From assembly GCA_015179125.1 (NCBI GenBank), contig WHVA01000379.1, positions 50,225 to 114,224 on the forward strand: a DNA stretch of 64,000 nucleotides. The letters run 5' to 3'. Shown here one piece after another: positions 59,405-64,000 of the stretch. Position numbers and translations under genes: made by a program. This stretch comes from Gautieria morchelliformis (lineage: Eukaryota > Basidiomycota > Agaricomycetes > Gomphales > Gomphaceae). The notes beneath the pieces are model-generated. The model ran no database searches. It saw only the letters and a program-made list of their open reading frames with translations, and was not told where the DNA came from. Each line of letters begins with the position of its first letter. Position 1 is the stretch's first letter.

Positions 59405-60003
59405 AATAGCTCCCGGAGATCGTAGTCACATACCAGAGTCGTCTAAGCCTGCGTATAGCGTCCTCTCAGAGGAGCTGAGATGTTTAAGGCAAATTTCCCC
59501 CGTACGCACGATTATTATGTTAGTTGCCCATTCCTGACCTGTTGATTTAGCCACAGCAAAAGCGTATGGTTGATGACACGGAATGACGACTGGATGCCCT
59601 TTTCGATGCTCTCAACTGTGAGACGCTCTCAAAACCCGTTGTTGAGCAGTTGGTGAATTTGACAAACGGTACGATATTATCTTGGGGTAACTTTGATGAT
59701 CTTCAATGGAGTTTTCTTTCGCAGCGTAGAAATCGAGATGCGGCCATGGCTTCGAGTCCGTGTATCACTCTGCATTGCCTCCGACCATTTCGCAGACGCG
59801 ATTTTACTTGCAGTCAAAGGAGTCGTGGAGCTCTTGCAAAATACGCAGGCCTATTTCGAACGCCAGACGACTATTCTACCATACCTTCGTCTATATCAGT
59901 CGATCGTGACCAATGACCTCACGGACATCATTCAAAACGCAGACCTGCGCGAATGGCAGGAAATTTTCGTTGGCATTGGTGGCAAAAGCTCAAATTATTT
60001 TTA
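59405..60003 (+). pseudogene. SEC31: SEC31 fragments in shuffled order
   Basis: Two pieces of the COPII outer-coat protein Sec31 lie side by side on the plus strand. The first (59,405-59,660) is from the C-terminal end: KPAYSVLSEELRCLRQISP, PQQKRMVDDTE and LFDALNCETLSKPVVEQL, with an intron kept and a stop after DDTE. The second (59,692-59,990) is from the middle of the protein: ADAILLAVKGVVELLQNTQA, YFERQTTILPYLRLYQSIV and DIIQNADLREWQEIFV. In a real Sec31 the second precedes the first, so the pieces were rearranged during or after capture. An AT-rich tract follows. Confidence 0.8.
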
Positions 60004-60054
60004 AATTTTATTGTTGGCTTTTACAATATTGTTCTGAGTAGGATTAAAAATATT

Positions 60055-60076
60055 AAAAAAAAAAAAATTTTTTTTT
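60055..60076. repeat. A13-T9 tract
   Basis: Thirteen A followed directly by nine T, at the edge between the SEC31 fragment and the SAM-like gene. It may be a capture junction or a slippage-prone tract. Confidence 0.7.
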
Positions 60077-60205
60077 AACGTCTCGAGCTCCATATAACGA
60101 AGAACATTATATTTAGACTGATGTTCGTCAACAACGCATGCGCTAAATCTATAGCAATGACTCGTGTTCTACTGATCCTCATAATGATCCATGACCGTCT
60201 CCCAC

Positions 60206-61849
60206 CTATTCCCTGACAAGATTCCTAATAGCTTTCCTGACAGCCCGTGTGATAAAGTTAGCGTCACCCCATGACAATCCAATGTTTGCCATGATAGTAT
60301 CTACCGCTATGTCCTTTAGTTCGTTTAGAAAATACACCTGGTTGGTTTCAAATCTTTCTTTGAGGGAATCGATGTTTCGGCCTCTGGCTTCGGGCCAGGT
60401 ACGAACCTCCTCAAGAAAGTCATTGATGCTAGGAAAATCAATGTTCCCAGGTGTTGTAGGAATGGGCTCACTCTTTCGAGAGTTGGGTGGAGTGGCGGGA
60501 TGGACGGGATAAATGTTTTGAGCAAGTGCTCGATAGTCGTATTGTGGGAAGAAGCCAGGAAACTGCATGACGGGAAAAGAGCCTTGAACGCCGAGTGGGG
60601 CATGACCGGGTATGTTCTGCATCGGCACCTCTTCAGACTTTTCTTTTGGAACCGCATTTTCTTCTTTACGGTAATGGAAGTCTCGGAAATGTGAATTGTT
60701 TGGTGGAGTTTTCAGAGTGACACCATGCATCTCAGAAACCTATTTGTGCATTATTAGCAGTGAGTAGCATGGATACAGTGTATGTACATACCAAGGCCAC
60801 CACCCAGGATTGCAGTTGGTTCCAGGACAAATGTGCATGCTCTCCATTCTTGGTTAGCTTGCAAACCTTTGCAACGCAAGTGCTCTTGCCGCAGTTAGAA
60901 TATTCCGCCTTCAACGCCTCCATGTAATCCTTTTCCCGTTTTGTCAACTGGCCACGCTCTTCGATGTCAGACCCTGAATTGGCATCAGAATCAGCGTTCA
61001 AATCGTGGATCCGAGCTTCTCTCTTCTTTCTGCCCCTGCCACCATTATTTGCCACCGTTTTTCCTTTTTTGCCAGAAAGTGCGTGCCGAAGTGATGCCAT
61101 GTACTAAAATACTACAATATCAGATACGGCTGCCATGACGATCCATATGCACACTTACATCTTCATCCAGGACGATCTCTACTTCTACCCCACTCGCATC
61201 ACCCTTTTTCTTCTTTACCTGAGCGCTCTTCACATCATCCTTGAGAGTGGCCCAGTCATCTTCCTTGGCAAGCTTCGAGAGATGCTTGTCGCGCACTCCT
61301 TTGAGGCGGTAAGCTAGCTGGGGCATTTTTTTCACATTTTTGTAGCACCCAATGGCTTTGAAAACACGCTCCTCCACGTCATTGAAGTGCGCACTAGCTG
61401 GGATTTTGACACGTTCAATAAATCCTTCCGGTTCGGTACAATCCGGAACACGCAAGACAATGTCTAGATAAAGCATGAGCATATATATAATAAAAATATT
61501 AAAATACATACTAGGCTCATCCTTTACCTGTTTATGAACGACATCTACTGGCTCCTCAGATTCTGAGCCGTCCGGTAGCTCGTTGGACTCGGCCTCGGAT
61601 ACGGTTTCCGGTCGAAACTCTTCTTGATCTGAGGCCGGTTCCATCATGTCAGCGAATTGGACCTTTTTTGCTGCCTGACGCTTCGGTCGAGAAGTGCCGG
61701 TTTCATCAGCTGGTAGATCATTTTGTCAGTTTTTGATGAAATTCCATTATTATAACATACTGACCAGGTAATGTTCTTTCCAATGATTCATTGACCATAT
61801 TATCTCTACCAGACTTAGAAGGCTTCCTTTTGTTCTTACCATTCCCCAT
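60206..61849 (-). CDS. SAM-like, basic/acidic nuclear protein gene within mariner element
   Basis: Five exons (61,849-61,765; 61,709-61,512; 61,463-61,159; 61,103-60,792; 60,739-60,206) with consistent phases give 477 residues and no break. The N-terminus is basic (MGNGKNKRKPSKSGRDN), then comes an acidic part. The middle block (VPDCTEPEGFIERVKIPASA ... LKGVRDKHLSKLAKEDDW) has a beta-grasp-like feel. A Cys/His block follows (CGKSTCVAKVCKLTKNGEHA). The C-terminus (FPSINDFLEEVRTWPEARG ... DIAVDTIMANIGLSWGDANF) resembles SAM-like domains. Similar proteins are abundant in Agaricomycetes and I associate them with transposons, but I know no assigned function. It may be an accessory protein or cargo. 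Confidence 0.7.
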
Positions 61850-62313
61850 CGTTGCAGCGGCTACAGCAAGTCGAATCGGGTCGGATAACGCCGACTCATT
61901 TTTACGTGTGAGTAACGTACTTCACGCTCGCTCGTTCCTTCTACTCTGACATTATATCTTAGCGCACCTGCAGACACAGTGGAGGTAATTTTTCCTTCTT
62001 TGAATCTACATTCATGATGCTGACTGGATCTGTGCTTTGTTGCATTGTGCTCTCTGGAGTGCTTGTCGCAGGCTTGTTTCTATCTTTTTTTCAAGTAAAA
62101 TAGCAAGTCCTGTGCAAAATAATGGAAGGCCCCCTGCGCCAGTCAGAGCGTTTGGGCCAGCTTAGGTCTATTGGCAATTCCCGGCCCAAAGCTAAGGTGC
62201 GCATTCTTTACGATGTGACACGCATTGCCAGCAATCATATTATAATCTTAGATTTCACCTATACCTGTTTGCCCGCATTATGATCACCAAGATCATCATT
62301 CACAAGGATACAA
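61850..62313 (+). other. Region upstream of SAM-like gene
   Basis: A short plus-strand reading MEGPLRQSERLGQLRSIG begins at about 62,123 and meets a GTGCGC donor-like site after 25 codons, so it could be a first exon, but no continuation is found. Otherwise this is probably the shared promoter region. Confidence 0.3.
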
Positions 62314-62359
62314 TCATCCTGAAGAATTGTCTAATACATCATACGGTCTTCCATGCCGA

Positions 62360-62910
62360 CCCCTTAATTCCCGCGACACCCGCCTGGGCGGTCGTTCCTC
62401 TGCGACCGCACCGGGCGCCGCCGCCTCTTCCTCCTCTCCTGCGCGGGGATGTCCCTCTTCTTCACGGTGCAGACCATGTGCAGCGCGCAGTTCGCGATCA
62501 CCGGCTCGACGGCGGCGCACGCGAGCTCCGCGCTGGGGAGGACGGCATCGACGCAGCAGAGCGCGCGGCGTGTGGCCTGACGCTGACGCGGAGGAGGCGC
62601 ACGCGGGGCCGACGGTGAGCGTGCTGAGGCGTGGCGGGAGGCGCGCGGCGAGGGCGGGCCAGTGCGCGGGGGGCACGTTGACAAGGGCGAGGCGCGCGAG
62701 GCGGGGCGCGAGCGCGAGGATGCGGTGCACGGCGGCGAGGCACGCGGGGGGCCACGCGAAGGTGTCGAAGGGCGCGGCGGAGGCGGCGTCGTCCAGGGCG
62801 AGGGCGGGACAGCCCGGGGCGCCGATGGGCACTCTAACAAAAGGCGAGTTGCTTCTAAGGCACGCTGTTACGATCGATATACTGCGCGGTCCAGGCCCAC
62901 TCGGGGAATA
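62360..62910 (-). pseudogene. GC-rich F-box/LRR-like gene fragment
   Basis: The minus strand reads SPFVRVPIGAPGCPALALDD and then CLAAVHRILALAPRLARLAL, VNVPPAHWPALAARLPPRL and STLTVGPACA, in the style of leucine-rich tails of agaricomycete F-box-like proteins. Continuing downstream the frame changes to low-complexity Arg/Ala and becomes meaningless, while another frame reads VEPVIANCALHMVCTVKKRD. The core is visibly above 70% G+C, against roughly 45-50% around it, so it came from a compositionally different place. It lies between the SAM-like gene and the right terminal repeat. Confidence 0.5.
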
Positions 62911-63210
62911 TTTGTGCATGTGATCCACGAGTTTACCCGGGCCGCGAGGATTGAAGACCTCCGAGCGAGCCAGTCGAGCGGTCGTAGTACGAGTACGAGT
63001 ACTGCCTAGAGTAAGGAGTATTATATATGTGACATCTGGTAGCGCGGAGCGCATTACTAGTTACTGGTGTAGAGTCACCTTAAACCCGGTATTTATCATG
63101 CAGGAGAGGCACATTCGAGCATGAGGCGGCGGATGTGCGTCTGCTATCCTTGGTAGTAGGTCGAACAGTCTTCTCTTGGGGCTTATGGACGTGGCGGTAG
63201 CGGGTCAACA

Positions 63211-63515
63211 ACTAGCCATTATTCTATCTAGACTGGTACCTATGAAGAATATGTAGTTATTTATTACAGTGATGCAAACCTTTGGATACTCACAAAAGGG
63301 TGTTTGACCACCCAGCCTAGTGGCCAAAAATGCAAAAACTCAAAAGTTTGTCTTACTTGGATTTCATACATCTGTGCCCTAGCTATGATCAACATATGTT
63401 CATGTACAAAATCTCAAGGCAATCCGAGCAGAAGCTAGTGAGAAATCCTTGTTCGAGTTTTGCGCGCTAAAATGGAGTCAAATTTGACGCGCGCCTTACG
63501 TACTGCAAACAGGTG
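63211..63515 (-). repeat. Right terminal inverted repeat of mariner element
   Basis: Reverse complement of 53,307-53,602. The outermost 17 bases (CGTACTGCAAACAGGTG) mirror the left end exactly. TA follows at 63,516-63,517. Confidence 0.93.
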
Positions 63516-63517
63516 TA

Positions 63518-63651
63518 ACTTATTATTTGATAACCACTCACAAAATGCAAGCACTTGACGCGGATGTGGATGACTCGGAGACCGGTGCGCACGCCATATA
63601 TTGCTGAACACAGCGTGTTAGCGAATCTCCGCGGGGACAAGGATGCTGCCA
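63518..63651 (-). repeat. Continuation of segment B beyond the mariner element
   Basis: Matches the reverse complement of 28,427-28,547 (accactcacaaaatgcaagcactt, ctgaacacagcgtgttagcga, ctccgcggggacaaggatgct). Homology ends at 63,651. Confidence 0.85.
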
Positions 63652-63817
63652 AGCGCGCAACCAAAGACAAGGAGGAGCTTTCTCACGCCTACCACCACAT
63701 CCAAAAACCAAAAAACCCACTTCATAGCCACACGGCCACCCAAACACCTCCCAGCCTATCGCTGACCAAAGTCGGCGATAGCATCCAGCTTCCTCAAAAG
63801 AAGAAGCGACCAAAACG

Positions 63818-64000
63818 ATGCCTCCGAGCGTCGAACCCCAAACGCCTGCCACGTCACAAGGTCGCACGAGAGCTAGCACCACGCAGCAGGCGAACAACAA
63901 AACTAGGGCCGAGCTGTTACTAGAGCCAAATACGTCAGTACGGACGAGGGAACAAGCGCGGCAGTACCTCGACAAACATGGATACTACGCGAAAGAGGAC
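63818..64000 (+). CDS. Start of an unidentified gene, cut by the right edge
   Basis: An ATG at 63,818 opens a frame of 61 codons without a stop to the last base: MPPSVEPQTPATSQGRTRAS, then LLLEPNTSVRTREQARQYLD, then KHGYYAKED. The helical Arg/Gln-rich pattern looks like real coding sequence. I cannot name the family. It might equally be a first exon. Confidence 0.4.
   Translation, partial: MPPSVEPQTPATSQGRTRASTTQQANNKTRAELLLEPNTSVRTREQARQYLDKHGYYAKED

Larger units (their letters stand above)
53307..63515 (+). mobile_element. Giant Tc1/mariner-type transposon with captured host DNA
   Basis: Ends are inverted repeats of about 300 bp beginning CACCTGTTTGCAGTACG, each flanked by TA (53,305-53,306 and 63,516-63,517), the duplication expected of Tc1/mariner. 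The flanks join to give the uninterrupted B sequence seen at 28,510-28,580, which proves insertion at TA. Inside are a five-exon DD34E transposase next to the left end, then about 8.3 kb of cargo: fragments of TOM1, syntaxin and SEC31, an intact SAM-like gene and a GC-rich F-box/LRR-like fragment. Usual family members are 1-3 kb, so 10.2 kb is exceptional. No inner copy of the terminal repeat was seen. Confidence 0.88.

Noticed and set aside
62380-62840. Overlapping long frames on both strands in the GC-rich island as several genes
   Set aside because: High G+C removes stop codons in every frame. Only one minus-strand stretch has leucine-rich protein character.
1-64000. CRISPR arrays, rRNA genes, bacterial operons, riboswitches
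   Set aside because: No spaced short repeats, rRNA core sequences or bacterial signals were seen; the window is plainly eukaryotic.

Overview
The window looks like repeat-rich, probably heterochromatic or subtelomere-like DNA of an agaricomycete (mushroom-type basidiomycete). The signs are very short introns (about 50-65 nt, GTRNGT donors), a Ty3/gypsy chromovirus and Ty1/copia elements of fungal type, agaricomycete-restricted protein families, and an intron-bearing tRNA-Asn. There are no operons, CRISPR arrays or bacterial signals.

Layout. (1) 1-5838: 3' part of a Ty3/gypsy chromovirus (+ strand) whose visible pol frame is open, with an antisense accessory gene and a 670-bp 3' LTR. It sits inside (2) 5839-about 12,310: an old minus-strand Ty3/gypsy fossil that itself contains a Ty1/copia piece. 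(3) 12,311-18,518: degraded host sequence interrupted by a copia element with two 302-bp LTRs and a 5-bp target duplication. (4) 18,945-53,304: two multi-kilobase duplicated segments, A and B. A occurs at 18.9-26.5 kb (+), in truncated form at 35.6-38.5 kb (+), and at 40.0-47.3 kb (inverted). B occurs at 28.4-33.7 kb and inverted at 47.9-53.3 kb. Together B-A and its mirror form a broken large palindrome around a spacer that holds a tRNA-Asn gene. (5) 53,307-63,515: a 10.2-kb Tc1/mariner-type DNA transposon with about 300-bp terminal inverted repeats and TA target duplications, inserted into the B copy, which resumes at 63,518. (6) 63,818-64,000: the start of a gene that runs off the right edge.

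Genes. A carries a 14-exon gene for a secreted-signal, Cys-rich, seven-transmembrane receptor-like protein. The inverted copy (43,721-41,509) reads without interruption; the left copy has one nonsense codon. B carries a small fork-head-like gene (right copy whole, left copy shortened) and a decayed CSC1/OSCA-like channel gene. The mariner element carries an uninterrupted five-exon DD34E transposase and an uninterrupted five-exon, 477-residue SAM-like gene. It also holds intron-containing fragments of the host genes TOM1, syntaxin and SEC31, plus a very GC-rich F-box/LRR-like piece, so it looks like a fungal Pack-type gene-capturing element. That is the most unusual thing here.

The intron-containing gene models were built by eye from splice signals and reading frame; no transcript or homology search was available.
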